A DNA stretch of 64,000 nucleotides from Oasisia sp. SBJ-2009. Lineage: Eukaryota > Annelida > Polychaeta > Sabellida > Siboglinidae. Under the pieces are notes generated by a model. It searched no databases, was not told the origin of the DNA, and was given only the letters and a program-made list of their open reading frames with translations. The first letter of the stretch is position 1, and every line of letters begins with the position of its first letter. Below are positions 39,622 to 51,893 of this stretch, in pieces. The stretch is from NCBI GenBank assembly GCA_964017155.1, contig OZ024854.1, positions 51,935,596 to 51,999,595 of the forward strand. The letters are read 5' to 3'. The position numbers and the translations under genes were made by a program.

Positions 39622-40583
39622 AATTGAATTGAAATTTATTTCAACAAACAACTACTACATTATAAATACAGTGCATAAAATACAATATAAATTGTTGCAA
39701 AAAGGGTAAAAGAAGTACAATACTTATCATGTTTACCATTATCATTTCTTAATTTCATACATAAAGCATCTGAACAATGCAATAGAATGTGCGACAACAC
39801 TATTTATATGTGTAACCATACAGCATTTAATAAAAAAAGACATTGTGACATTTGTTGAAGAGAAAAACAAAAAACAAAATCTTTACAACAATAAACAAAC
39901 TGAATGTTTATTTTTTTATCTAATTTATGTTAGCAAAAATTATCTAGGACTCTAACACACATAATTATTCAACAGTCTATTTGTATAACACTTTTTGAAA
40001 TGATGATTTTTTTTACAACTAATCAGTGAATTATCGAAGGAGTTCCAAAGTGTAACTCCAGTAACATAAATGCACATACTTTTTAAGTTAGTACGTACAT
40101 AGATTTGCTTGAACTTGCATTTATACCTGGATGAATATCGAGTCATGTATTTTGAACAATTTTTGTACATTCATTGGTAATATATATAATGATATGCCTT
40201 AAACATAATTATAGCAGTTTTTAGCTTTACAAGATCTGGTAATTTAAGAATATGTACATTGTGAAAGAGTAAATTTGTGTGATCAAGTCTTTTTGCAACT
40301 CTTTTCTGTAATAAAACTAAACAATGAATATTTGTAGCATATGTGTTACCCCATACTTCAGCACAATACATAATATAAGGCATGAAAAGAGAATAGTTCA
40401 AAATATGCATACCATGTTTGTTAATCAAAGAACTGGCTCTATACATAATAGCACAGGATTTTGACAGTTTAGATCTTACTGATAAAATGTGACTTTTCCA
40501 GTTTAATTTGCAATCAATTACTACACCTAAAAATGTTGTGGAATGTACTCTATTGATTTTCTCCTTATTTATTCTAAATCAAA
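39622..40583 (-). mobile_element. 5'-truncated LINE, reverse-transcriptase C-terminus
   Basis: Minus-strand frames read FLGVVIDCKLNWKSHIL, then LFMPYIMYCAEVWGNTYATN and VTLWNSFDNSL. These are the thumb and C-terminal segments of a CR1/Jockey-group reverse transcriptase. The 3' end has AATAAA followed by a doubled ATTGAA-type word. The related block at 47070-47100 lacks this LINE: there GCCACAAAT joins directly to the sequence ending CTAGAAATGTAC. That marks both edges of the insertion. Confidence 0.72.
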
Positions 40584-41869
40584 TGATTTGTTAATCTAGA
40601 AATGTACAAAGGTTTACGGATTTACAACAAAATAAATGATTAAACGTACCTTCTCCACTGTAGCTGTGCTTCTCTCTAAATCCTCTGTGGCAGTGCAGTC
40701 AAGATGCATGGAACCTAGTCTCAAAGGTCACTCACTACCTCCAGAGTTCCAGGCCTGGGAGGCTGGACTCCCCAGCTGGACTACTGTTACATCACTAGCA
40801 TTGGTGTCACTGGGGCTGTAATCACTGATCTCTCCATGGGGTATCATCAGGCTAGGCTACATTTAAGGACCTTGGAGTTCATTGACAGTTCAAGCTATAT
40901 TCAACTGTGAGAAGACATGTTTTGGTATAGTTTTGTTACAAAATATACTAATATTGTTTTGAATATATTTTCACAGACTGGAATTTCTTTGGATGTTCAA
41001 ACTGTTTCTTCTAAAGATTATTTTCTTAGAAGAGTTTAAAAAAAAATTGTTTTTAAAAACACTTACGTGCAGGGAATATGATGTAGGTACACCCTTGGTT
41101 GTGTTTTAGTAGGCCCTATGACGGACGGTGGGACAATCTGATTATAGTGGCGCACAAAATATTGGAAACATTTAATAAAAAATAAACACATCTAAACTCG
41201 CCCAAATTCTCTACTAATTACATTCACCACAATTAATGCGATATGTATTAAATTAGCTTTGTATACGTTCACATTTATAAAGGATAACAACATTATATTT
41301 ACTGCCAAACCCTTGCTGCATATAACGACATGGCTTATCTTAATTGGGCCGATCTCGGTCCGATGTCGGCTGCCAGTATCGCCAACATCGGAACGATATT
41401 GGCCCGATGTCGGCTGCATAGTGCGTACAGCCAGTATAGCCAACATCGCACCGATATCGGCCCGACATAGGAGAGATAGGCCCGAGATTGCCGAGATGCA
41501 GCCGATATCGTGCCGATATAGGTGGCTATCTGGGTATATATATATATATATATATATATGGTGAATTTATAAATACCATATCAAAATATGTGTACACAGT
41601 ATCTAGTATCTAGATGCTGTGCATACACAAACTCTATACAATTAGTAACACTATTTAGAGATGTGTTTTTCCCAAATAAATTTATAATCTAAATATGATG
41701 CGGTACATTAACACAATATTGGCTAGAATTGCATATACGTTACTGTGCATTTTGGATACATATTATACATCACTTAAAAAAGTGATAACTAGACCATAAT
41801 AAACGCTATTATGTGTACGTTTCCATGCGTCTAGGATGTAAAATCTAGCACCCCGAATAGCACTGAATT

Positions 41870-42063
41870 CGCTGGCATTCAATTCATTGATGTGATAGTA
41901 ATAACACATGGATAGACATGGAATTCCCACAAATATTAGCTGGACTTTTCAAAAGCCTTTGCTACGTTGGGTTATAGGATATTACTAGACAACATAGTAT
42001 GGCGTTAGTGGAGTAGTATTAAGTTTAATTAGAAATTATTTAACTAACAAAAAGAGGTATGTT
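41870..42063 (+). pseudogene. LINE reverse transcriptase, left part (split by transposon)
   Basis: The frame carries LDFSKAFATLGYRILLDNIV, then stops, then LTNKKRYV. These are RT domains A and B of a CR1/Jockey-type element. It is continued exactly at 49989 beyond the 7.9-kb insertion. It is 5' truncated and contains stops, so it was dead or died after insertion. Confidence 0.7.
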
Positions 42064-42103
42064 CCCAGCAAACAAGGAACCATTTCTGAACCAGTTGACA
42101 CGT

Positions 42104-43567
42104 GTCATACTGGTTCATAATTGGTACCGCTCCACCAGTACGTGTTTTCATGTGTATTCACGTGAATACACGTGTTCTGTCTGTTGTCACGAGTTTGACA
42201 CGTGTCGTACTGGGTCAGAACTGGTACGGTTTCACTGGTACGTGTCTTCACGTGAATTCACGTGATCTGTCACGTGTTTAACTGGGGAAACTGGTACGGT
42301 TCTATCCGTACGAGTATTCACGCGAATTCACGTGTTCATACACGTGTCTAACTGGGGAAACTGGTACGGTTCTAGTGGTACGAGTATTCACGCGAATTCA
42401 CGTGTTCATACACGTGTCTAACTGGGGAAACTGGTACGGTTCTAGCGGAACGAGTATTCACGTTAATTCACGTGTTCATTCACGTGTCTAACTAGGGAAA
42501 CTGGCACGGTTCTAGCGGTACGAGTATTCACGCGAATTCACGTGTTCATTCACGTGTCTAACTGGGGAAACTGGTACGGTTCTAGCGGTACGAGTATTCA
42601 CGTTAATTCACGAGTTCATTCACGTGTCTGACTGGGGGAACTGGTACGCTTCTAGCGGTACGAGTATTCACGTTAATTCACGAGTTCATTCACGTGTCTG
42701 ACTGGGGGAACTGGTACGCTTCTAGCGGTACGAGTATTCACGTTAATTCACGTGTTCATTCACGTGTCTAACTGGGGGAACTGGTACGGTTCTAGCGGTA
42801 CGAATATTCACGTTAATTCACGTGTTCATTCACGTGTGTGACTGCGGAAACTGGTACGGTTCTAGCGGTACGAGTATTCATGTTAATTCACGAGTTCATT
42901 CACGTGTCTAACTGGGGAAACTGGTACGGTTCTAGCGGTACGAGTATTCACGTTAATTCACGTGTTCATTCACGTGTCTAACTGGGGGAACTGGTACGGT
43001 TCTAGCGGTACGATTATTCACGTCAATTCACGAGTTCATTCACGTGTCTAACTGGGGAAACTGGTACGGTTCTAGCGGTACGAGTATTCACGTTAATTCA
43101 CGAGTTCATTCACGTGTCTAACTCGGGAAATTAGTACGGTTCTAGCGGTACGAGTATTCACGCGAATTCACGTGTTCATTCACGTGTCTAACTGGGGAAA
43201 GTGGTACGCTTCTAGCGGTACGAGTATTCACGGGTTTATTCACGTGTGTGACTTAGGAAACTTGTACGGTTCTAGCGGTACGAGTATTCACGTTAATTCA
43301 CGGGTTCATTCACGTGTGTGACTGGGGAAACTGGTACGGTTCTAGCGGTACGAGTATTCACGTTAATTCACGAGTTCATTCACGTGTCTAACTGGGGGAA
43401 CTGGTACGCTTCTAGCGGTACGAGTATTCACGCGAATTCACGTGTTCATACACGTGTCTAACTGGAGACATTGGTACGGTTCTAGCGGTACGAGTTTTCA
43501 CGTTAATTCACGAGTTCATTCACGTGTCTAACTGGGGAAACTGGTACGGTTCTAGCGGTACGAGTAA
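42104..43567 (+). repeat. 70-bp tandem array, about 21 units
   Basis: The unit reads CTGGTACGGTTCTAGCGGTA, then CGAGTATTCACGTTAATTCA, then CGTGTTCATTCACGTGTCTA, then ACTGGGGAAA. It carries three ATTCACG words per unit. One unit near 43220 is shortened. It lies directly inside the left end of the 7.9-kb transposon. Confidence 0.95.
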
Positions 43568-43648
43568 CAAAGGTTCGGCAAGCGCATTTTTTTTAAACGA
43601 AAGTTGCGGTTTTGGGTTCATTTGCGCATCATATGTACCCCTAGATGA

Positions 43649-44161
43649 TGCTCTTGATAGGTTCAGGATTTTTGAGCCAGACAATCATGTATTGATATGT
43701 GCAGGAGAGAGAGAAGACGTGAACAGACAACCGAGGTATCGTTCGCTGCTGCTTAAAAGATGGTTCCAATATCTCTCTTCAACTTCACTGCCATGCTTCT
43801 CTGCACGAAAACACGATTACCACAGGGGGACGAAGAGGCTCACAGCTCAGGACGGATATCAGTTGATGAACCAACACAAAATAAAAACTCATAGTGTTCC
43901 AGCAACTCATACAACATGTTTCAGGAATAATCACCCCTCTGGGCATTGCCACTGCATATCATGTGTAAAACCAGACACGGAGCAATTAAAGCATTGATCA
44001 CATTGAATAAAAGGCTTGGTACAGGAATCAATTATAACACTCTTAAACGTCAGCTAACGTCACAATGTGCCACCATCATGCAACAGATAGAGCAAGACAT
44101 TCCGGAGAACAAAAAATATGTCTCACAATCAACGTATCTTTGCAATGGACAAACTGGATAG
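43649..44161 (+). pseudogene. transposon-internal coding remnant
   Basis: After an acceptor-like CATATGTACCCCTAG (ending about 43648) a frame reads DDALDRFRIFEPDNHVLICA. A different frame further on reads LNKRLGTGINYNTLKRQLTS, then IMQQIEQDIPENKKY. The second part has natural amino-acid balance. A frameshift or intron near 43960 separates them. No domain recognised; most likely part of the element's own protein. Confidence 0.35.
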
Positions 44162-44375
44162 GAAAAGGAAGACATTAGAAGGCGGTACCTTCAATGCAAC
44201 AACTGCAATCATTGTCGATAATATCGGCAATGTGACGTCTTGTGAGGATGCCAGACGATTTAAGGATGTGAGTATTCCAATCGTAACATCATGTAGAAGG
44301 AAAACACTGTCATTTCTAACACAGCCATTCCGGTGTGTTACATTTCTGCCAGATATAGATCTCACCAACATCTAG
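44118..44375 (+). CDS. hypothetical ORF inside transposon
   Basis: ATG at 44118 gives 85 codons with MDKLDRKRKTLEGGTFNATT, then AIIVDNIGNVTSCEDARRFK. It overlaps the previous remnant in another frame. No known motif; only one of the two overlapping frames can be genuine over the overlap. Confidence 0.28.
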   Translation: MSHNQRIFAMDKLDRKRKTLEGGTFNATTAIIVDNIGNVTSCEDARRFKDVSIPIVTSCRRKTLSFLTQPFRCVTFLPDIDLTNI

Positions 44376-46379
44376 ATGGTTGGGACGTTAGATATAGTTC
44401 AACTGTCAACCTTCCAGTAAGTAATTATTTTAACAATGTTTCGTACCTTCAAACAGATGAACAAACATAACTGTCGTGCTGTTTGTGCCTGGTTTGCTTC
44501 AACTTCTCAACGATAAATAGATTCATGGGGAAATCATTGTTCCTTGTTATGGTTACGAGCGAGACATGATTGTTTACGCACTAGCTATGTAACATAGGCC
44601 TAATGATGAAAGTATTGTCATTGTGGATTGTTAATCTGGAAATACATTTATACAAGTTACTCATACACGAGTGCTGTATCAAAGCAATGTACTTCATATA
44701 TTAAATTTTTGTTAAAACAGTTATTAAATGTACACACAACGAATTTCGTGTTTTTTGATTGGTGGTTCTGTTTTTGGGAGTAGGGTAGGGGAAGGGAATC
44801 ACGTGTATTTCCGTTCAGCAGTTGTGTATTCTAATATATTATGTTTCCTACATATTAAATACACAGAAGAAACTAATGTACAAATGTAACGCAGGCAAAT
44901 AATGTAAACAAAGAAATATGTTGCACGCACGCACGCGCACAAGCACGCACGCACGAACACACACACATTAATACTGATAAAACGTATCGAATTATTACTG
45001 GTACAAAGCAGCAAAGAAAGGAGAACACAACCCAAGTCCTGCGATGTTGCTCAGTGAGGAAAACTATCATATCACAACAATCTCTCCCTATATGCATTAT
45101 CCAACTTAGTGGATCGAATGACATGCTCTTGTCATGATTGCAGTGGTAAGTTTATTGCTTTTGCGACTCCTGCTGACATCAATGCGTGCGTTTAATTTGC
45201 GTTCTCCCAGGAGGGTGCTTTTCACAGCTGCAGTGGAGGATAATTACCCTCACAAATGGGCAGTGTGTAGATTGTTTCAGGCGTGTGCTGTTCAGTAGTT
45301 TAGTTTGACTTTGATTATAAAACAAGTTGCATGTTACAAATCAACCTTCAGCAATTTAAGTGTTTTAGAGAACACAAATTCAATTCACTTTCACCTCTTT
45401 GAAATACAGTTTTATGTTATTTAAAGCTGGGCGACCAGCTAGAAAGTTCTACTTCTGTGACATTACATTACGCTTGGATTAAATTATTTCATGTATACTA
45501 CACATATAAATCGAATGCCTTTCAGTAGTAATAAGCCATATTATCACAGCAACACATTAAATACACCATATGTACAATATATATACATACATACATACAT
45601 ACATACATACATACATACATACATACATACAACGATCAAAAGACACCTGAAGCTAGGCTACACACAGCGCTATACCACATCTAAAGTGCCCGTATAAGGC
45701 GGGTGGCCTCTGGGTAGGGTAACCGTCGATGAATGTAGCATGAAACAAGAAAACATACGAACAGTAAACATCATTTTATTTACGAAGAACAAAGACATCA
45801 AGAGTGGTCTGGCGTTATCTGTCAATAGCCTTGCTGCCGACCTGCTGTATCAACTCTCTGAGTCAACAGCGCCATCGGAGAAGGGTAATTTGTGGCCACG
45901 GCGCAGTCCAACAACTCGGTGCAATTCTGGCCGGTGGCCGCATTAACCGGGGGTCCGCTAGTTAGGTGTAGTTTTAAATTACAAAACATCAACATTAAAA
46001 ACAATGTTTACCTGATCTTCTGCATCTGACTTGTAGACAGACATCTGACACGTTCATGTCCTGATTGTGCCAGAGCAGCAGGGGTTCTCATTAGTCACAG
46101 TCCACGCAGAGGCATATATGCTGTTTGATAAGTCGACAATGCCAGCTACCCACGGCGGCTGGTGCAATAAACAGGCCCAGTGTGAGACAACTCGGCCCCC
46201 TCCTAGAGACAACTCGGCCCGTGTATTTGTATAAGTATCATAGCGAACTATTATTGACATTGGGAAGGGTTTTTAGGAGGAAATTAACCTACCTAAAGAA
46301 CGGTCAATAATAAAAAAAAAAAGATAGTACGTATGACAAGAGGCCCTAGCTGCATTAGTCAAGACATATCGTCCAAGAT
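44376..46379. other. interior of 7.9-kb transposon, no clear gene
   Basis: It contains a (CATA)n microsatellite at about 45575-45630 and short ORFs of no recognisable family. Near 45900-46200 both strands are partly open without a motif I can place. Confidence 0.4.
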
Positions 46380-47108
46380 AGGCCATGTCGTTATGCAGCA
46401 AAGGTTTGGCAGTAAATATAATTTTGTATATCCTTCAAAAATATGAATATATGCAAAACTAATTTAATACCTATAGCATTAATTGTGATGAATATAATTT
46501 GTAGATAATTTGGGCGAGTTTAGATGTGTTTATATTTATTAAATGTTTCCAATATATTCTGTGCGCCACTGTAATCCGATTGTCCCGCGGTCCGCCATAG
46601 GGCCTACTAAAACACAGCGAAGGGTGTACCTACATAATATTCTCTGAAAATAAGTGTTTTTAAAAACAAATATGAAAAAAACTAATCTTTAGAAGAAACA
46701 GTTCGAACACCCAAAGAAATTCCAGTTTGTGAAAATATATTAAATACAATATTAGTATATATTTTGTAAGAAAACTACACCAAAGCCTTTTTCTCGCATA
46801 GTTAAATTTGGATTGAACTGTCAATGAACTCCAGGGTCCTTAAATTTAGCCTAGCCTAATGATACCCATGGAGAGGCTTCAGTGATTACATCCCTAGTGA
46901 CACCATCTGCTAGTCATTTAAGAGCAGGCCAGGAACACTGAAGGTGACCTGTTTCCCTGCCTCTCGACAACATTGACAGTTACAAGGACTTAGAGAGTAG
47001 CACAGCTACTCAAGTGGAGAAGGTACGTTTATTTAATCATTTATTTTGTGGTAAACCTTTGTACATTTCTAGCTTAACAAAGATATATTTGTGGCATGAA
47101 TTTATTAT
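46380..47108. repeat. inverted copy of the CCCAGATAGCC element interior
   Basis: In reverse complement this matches about 40590-41330: shared TTTACTGCCAAACC, GTAGGTACACCC, CACCCAAAGAAATTCCAGT and CCATGGAGAG. It lacks the LINE present in the other copy. So part of one CCCAG element is embedded in another. Confidence 0.75.
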
Positions 47109-47116
47109 ATATATAT

Positions 47117-47243
<127 letters not shown>

Positions 47244-47391
47244 TATTTGCACAATAACTTTACCATATAAAGTAAAGACAAACCGTTGCCAATTACACAA
47301 AGGTAAATTAGAATATATGAGGGTATAGGCAAGTAATCTTAAATCATGTTATAGGATTTATTATTGTGTTTCTATTAAGAACAGGCTCACA

Positions 47392-47488
47392 ACTCCAGGA
47401 CATAGATGAGCGGACACCTTTGCGATGGAGGCAAGCTGCACGACCTAATGCAACCCCCGAAGGAATAGCCTTATACATCAGTAATAAT
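47392..47488 (+). CDS. possible exon in transposon (weak)
   Basis: After TTTCTATTAAGAACAG an open frame reads SQLQDIDERTPLRWRQAARP, then NATPEGIALYISNN. It ends near AATAA then GTATAT. The composition is protein-like, but the splice sites are only fair and no family is recognised. Confidence 0.28.
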
Positions 47489-48465
47489 AAGTATATTTTT
47501 GTTATTTTCTTAAGTATGTAGTCATTTTTATGGAGTCGCGTGTGGCTGAAATCACCTGAAGTTATATAGGGATGTGCCAGGCGCGCGAGGATGATAATAT
47601 TATGACGCTGTACACATGTATAACGAGTGAGTATGCATAGTGTGTTTATATAAACGGATACTGGATCAGGTCATAAGTAAACATTATGCGAATAGAAATA
47701 CATGGGCTTGAGTGCAATACATAAAATACCATTACAGCAATTATGGGGTACAAATAAAAGAATAAATAAGTGGGTAATACAAATAAATAAATTAAATTAA
47801 TGAATAAATAAGTCGTGATATTTTCTGAATATGTTATTAAATTAATTATTAAAAATAGGGTATAAATACACTACAAATATCATATGTACAATTATGAGTT
47901 TTATCCAATAGTTATAACATTCACATAAATATAAGTTTTGTAAAAACTAATAAAAACCGATAGCAACAATCTCCATGTATGTGCACATTTAATATGGAAA
48001 TTGTAGGTACAGTTTTCTTTATTGATACATTCTTCACGTGACGTATTTACCCCATACTAAATCTCTCCCCAGGGATTCAACGTGTTGCTCAGGGAACTGA
48101 ACTCTCACACAGCCTGAAATAAAAAATCTTAAATAAATGTGTAAACTATTTCAATGTCCACGCCATGCTCATCAAGATCAGCGGCTCTACAGAATGGTTG
48201 GAAGAGGGGTTATATGTGATTCTTGAAGCTCGTGGGTTCTGTCGCGAGTGGAGGAGGTGTATGCACTGTACATATCGGTGGTACGGCGAAATCAGTTTAG
48301 AGCTTACTTCAGCTAACTTCATACAAAGCGTAAGAAATCTGTCGAGGGACTTGAACATAGTGGCATGCTTGGGGGGGGGGGGCATTTCAACCACGCCTAC
48401 GTGTTTAGCATAACATTGAAAGTGATTCTTCCAATCTGTAATGCAACTTTGTTCTTCTGTTATAG

Positions 48466-48555
48466 GAGTCGGCCGACGGCTCGACATAGCCAGTGGGGAT
48501 TTGTTCAGAGACACAGCAGAAGTACTGGAGTCTTATTCAAAAAGGAAAGACGTTA
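48466..48555 (+). CDS. penultimate exon of transposon-borne gene
   Basis: The acceptor TTCTTCTGTTATAG (ending about 48465) is followed by an open frame, GVGRRLDIASGDLFRDTAEV, then LESYSKRKDVK. It reaches a donor at AAG then GTAGAT (48556). It joins in phase 0 to 48936-49014. The good splice sites and charged, balanced composition make this a probable real exon. The product is unknown; location inside the TIRs suggests a transposon protein. Confidence 0.5.
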
Positions 48556-48935
48556 AGGTAGATACACAATAGACATTTTAGAGACATAATATGAATTCCT
48601 CAATACATGTTTCAGCTATACCTATCTCAAATTTAGCTAATAACCCATAGTTAATCGTATATCAAAAGTGGTGTGTGTGTGTGCGCGCGTGTGTGTATAT
48701 GGATATGTGTGTGTATCTTTTTTTATTCTGGGTAAATACAAATAAGCCTTGCTGTGTTAATTCCCAATTGAACATACGCCAGATTTTAATTAAAAATTAA
48801 TTAATTGAAAGTTCACCAAATGGTACGATTTATGGCTAGAATTGTCAAAGAAATGCGTGATTCATCATATCAGACAGAAATTTTAGTTTCCCAAATGACT
48901 AAATACATTATTTGAACGTATATGTTACTTGCAGG

Positions 48936-49014
48936 TGGCAGCGGACTTGCAAGGTGGTGGCGAACTCGACCTAGGCCATGACGTAGTTGTCGACAGTGAT
49001 GCGAGCGGCGAATA
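48936..49014 (+). CDS. terminal exon of transposon-borne gene
   Basis: After the acceptor TATGTTACTTGCAG (ending about 48933) the frame continues from the previous exon. It reads VAADLQGGGELDLGHDVVVD, then SDASGE, and stops at TAA (49012-49014). This acidic C-terminus lies about 200 bases left of the right subterminal array. No family recognised. Confidence 0.5.
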
Positions 49015-49254
49015 ATATGGCTACACCCCTTCTGGACTTCCCCTACTGTTAGTGTAGATGAGAGTTGATGGCAGCCTGGTTGTTAGGTGCATGTTTTAAA
49101 GTTATTTGTAGACTATTTTAGTTGGCTAGGCACACTGAGGACGTGATGTTTAACTATTATAAGCTATTCTTTGCTTTAAATAAAAATTGTTGTGTCCAAC
49201 GAGTTGGTCTGTCTTAATCTATACTAGGTATCAGTTGACTTCTGCGTCGGACCG

Positions 49255-49965
49255 TGTCTACACACCAAATGTGTTCATAGAATCCTGTGAATTCACGTAC
49301 GACAATCGGGTGAATACACGTACAGAAACACGTGATTTTAGTGACGTAATCACGTGTCGATACACTAAATGTGTTCATAGAATCCCGTGAATTCACGTAC
49401 GACAATCAGGTGAATACACGTACAGAAAACACGTGATTCTCACGAATGGAAAAACTCGTGATTTCACGAGCAGTAAACACGTGTCGACACACCAAATTTG
49501 TCGACAGAATCCCGTGAATTCACGTACGGCAATCAGGTGAATACACGTGCAGAAAACACGTGTTTTTCACGAATGGAAAAACTCGTGATTTCACGAGCAG
49601 TAAACACGTGTCGACACACCAAATTTGTCGACAGAATCCCGTGAATTCACGTACGGCAATCAGGTGAATACACGTGCAGAAAACACGTGTTTTTCACGAA
49701 TGGAAAAACTCGTGATTTCACGAGCAGTAAACACGTGTCGACACACTAAATTTGTCGACAGAATCCCGTGAATTCACGTACGGCAATCAGGTGAATACAC
49801 GTGCAGAAAACACGTGTTTTTCACGAATGGAAAAACTCGTGATTTCACGAGCAGTAAACACGTGTCGACACACCAAATTTGTCGACAGAATCCCGTGAAT
49901 TCACGTACCGAAAACACGTGAATTGAGCCAGTTGAACTCGTGAATTCACTTACTGAACACGTGAA
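49255..49965 (+). repeat. 127-bp tandem array, about five units
   Basis: The unit contains CACGTGTCGACACACCAAAT, TTGTCGACAGAATCCCGTGA, ATTCACGTACGGCAATCAGG and TCACGAATGGAAAAACTCGT. Unit starts at 49501, 49628, 49755 and 49882 are exactly 127 apart. The copies at 49255-49440 are more diverged. It shares the ATTCACGTG/CACGTGAAT word with the left array. Confidence 0.93.
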
Positions 49966-49988
49966 ATCACGGGTCGTTGTTTGCTGGG

Positions 49989-50330
49989 TTGAAGTAGAGA
50001 ACGAAAACTCTGAAATACATGATAATTCAACCGGCGTACCTCAAGGCTCGATGTTAGGCCCACTGTTGTTTATTATATACATTATAAACTTTGCCAAGGC
50101 CAGTGAACAAATAATTTTCTGTACGGTTAGGTACTCTTGAGTCATTTGCAACGTAATGAACAATATCGAAACGTAGACGATGCGTTAAATACAGAACTAG
50201 GAATAGTTAATGAATGACTAAAACTTAACACTGTGTCTGTTAACTTAGCCAAAACTAAATACTTGGTTTCTAAAACAGCCAGTAACATTTACTCCTCCAG
50301 TAATATCGTAGGTAACGGTATTATTCAGTG
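49989..50330 (+). pseudogene. LINE reverse transcriptase, right part
   Basis: It continues the left part at 42063: EVENENSEIHDNSTGVPQGS, then MLGPLLFIIYI, which is RT domain B with the GVPQGS-LGPLLF signature. Decayed sequence carrying DDALNTELGIVNE, then NLAKTKYLVSKTAS follows. The FADD box is missing. It ends near 50330. Confidence 0.72.
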
Positions 50331-50402
50331 TCAATAATATATCAAATACATAGTACTTCATAATATAAAGATTATGACATACTATATATGTTATTTACAT
50401 AT

Positions 50403-50416
50403 ACAAACACAAACAC

Positions 50417-50493
<77 letters not shown>
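50403..50493. repeat. (CA)n microsatellite
   Basis: About 90 bases of CA with two CAAA interruptions. Confidence 0.96.
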
Positions 50494-50499
<6 letters not shown>

Positions 50500-51168
50500 T
50501 GTATGTATATATATATATATATTTACATACAATAGCCGAATTACCCAGCCGTGCTTGGGGACAAAAAGCAGTCTTCCGCAATAACACCGTTTGAAAATTA
50601 CAATCCCATTAATCTGTCCGGGATCGGTTCATTTATGCTATGCACAAAGTATCCTAGATAGATATCCCCTCATTTACATAGCGCGAAACCTAATTTAACC
50701 AAACTGTGCCAAGAATAACTGTGACGAAATCAAAGTGAGTGATATGGCACAGACAGACAGAGTTACATTAAATAACTCGGCAGTCCATCCACAATGCAAA
50801 CAAATATATTTTGCAATACTCGGTTACATTTTACATTTGTTTGCGCAATCCTTTGCCGACTAGTTCGGTATTCCATGGTTTCGCCGGTTTACCTCTCAAT
50901 TGTTCCTCAGGTTACTATTACTAATTGAGACTGACCAGAGGTGTGTTACCAATATGTTTCCTTTCTATCCCGGTATGCTATGTTTGACCTACTTCTTTCC
51001 ATCGTTATTTGTGGGACTGTTAGCTTGTTCATTGTAGTCTTATATAACAATGTATAACTCTACGAACCATCCACATGGACCCATTATACCACATGCACAA
51101 TATCAGGCGATACATGCAAATTTAGTATAGATGTGGGTCCACAGGCAGAGAGGCGGTGTCTTTTGGTA

Positions 51169-51174
<6 letters not shown>
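50500..51174. other. unassigned sequence
   Basis: I see no gene, RNA or named repeat between the CA repeat and the TA tract at 51175. Confidence 0.4.
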
Positions 51175-51212
<38 letters not shown>

Positions 51213-51254
51213 GTGTATATATATATAAATGTATATATATATGTATATATATAA

Positions 51255-51893
51255 TTGGATCGAGACTACATCATGCGAGAATTTACAGACACGAAAGTGT
51301 CAACAAATTACATAATAAAACATTCTTTAATCAACCCTTTCTTAATCTGGCTTTCAAAATAGCATTGAACAGGCAAACACCAAGCCTGCGGCATTAGATA
51401 CCCTAACATTATAGCATGGAAAGGGAAACCGTCATTCGTAAATGGTGCGAGTATGTATAACGTGGTGCGAAAATGTATAATCCAACAATCTGACCTGCTG
51501 CGACGAATCTGATTTCAGGTTTGGAATCAACATATTGAATTTAATCTAAAAAGATTACTACTACCCATTAGTAAACATGGCAGTATTGCGAAATATGCGA
51601 CAGAAAAATGGACTAAGTGCAAGAAATCAACATGAAATCCACGAAATCGACTAAGTCTTACGTGAAATATGTACGTTATTACATTAACGGGCGAAAGTTA
51701 TTACATTATCAGGCAAGAGGAGTGTATTACATTAACGGGCGAAAATTATTACATTATCGGGTAGCAAGTTTATTACATTATCGGTTGATTTTATTACATT
51801 AACGGGCGGTTATTACATTATCGGTTGATTTTATTACATTATCGGGTAGTTATTACATTAACGGGCGATTATTACATTATCGGTTGTAACAGC
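51255..51893 (+). mobile_element. TTATTACATTA-repeat element, copy 2
   Basis: This is the inverted counterpart of 35343-36110: GGATCGAGACTACATCATGC, AGCCTGCGGCATTAGATACC, and a right end of TTATTACATTATCGG and TTACATTAACGGGCG words finishing CGGTTGTAACA. Similarity is high throughout. The left side abuts a (TA)n tract, as in the first copy. Confidence 0.6.

Larger units (their letters stand above)
38231..41534. mobile_element. DNA transposon, CCCAGATAGCC TIR with CCGATCTCGG arrays
   Basis: The ends are inverted: CCCAGATAGCCA at 38231 and TGGCTATCTGGG ending 41534. Both sit in (TA)n, so a TA target duplication is possible but not provable. Inside each end are many copies of the near-palindromic words CCGATATCGG and CCGATCTCGG (38245-38780 and 41343-41520). 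The interior holds an AT-palindrome cluster (39115-39620), a LINE fragment (39622-40583) and possible coding sequence. Its right interior (about 40590-41330) is repeated inverted at 46380-47100. The superfamily is unknown to me. Confidence 0.68.

Noticed and set aside
48373..48382. G homopolymers here and near 20738 as functional G-quadruplexes
   Set aside because: Single G runs without three further G tracts; more likely slippage.
48146..48514. 122-codon minus-strand ORF in the 7.9-kb transposon
   Set aside because: It overlaps a + strand exon with good splice sites at 48466-48555. No motif seen, though I could not fully exclude it.
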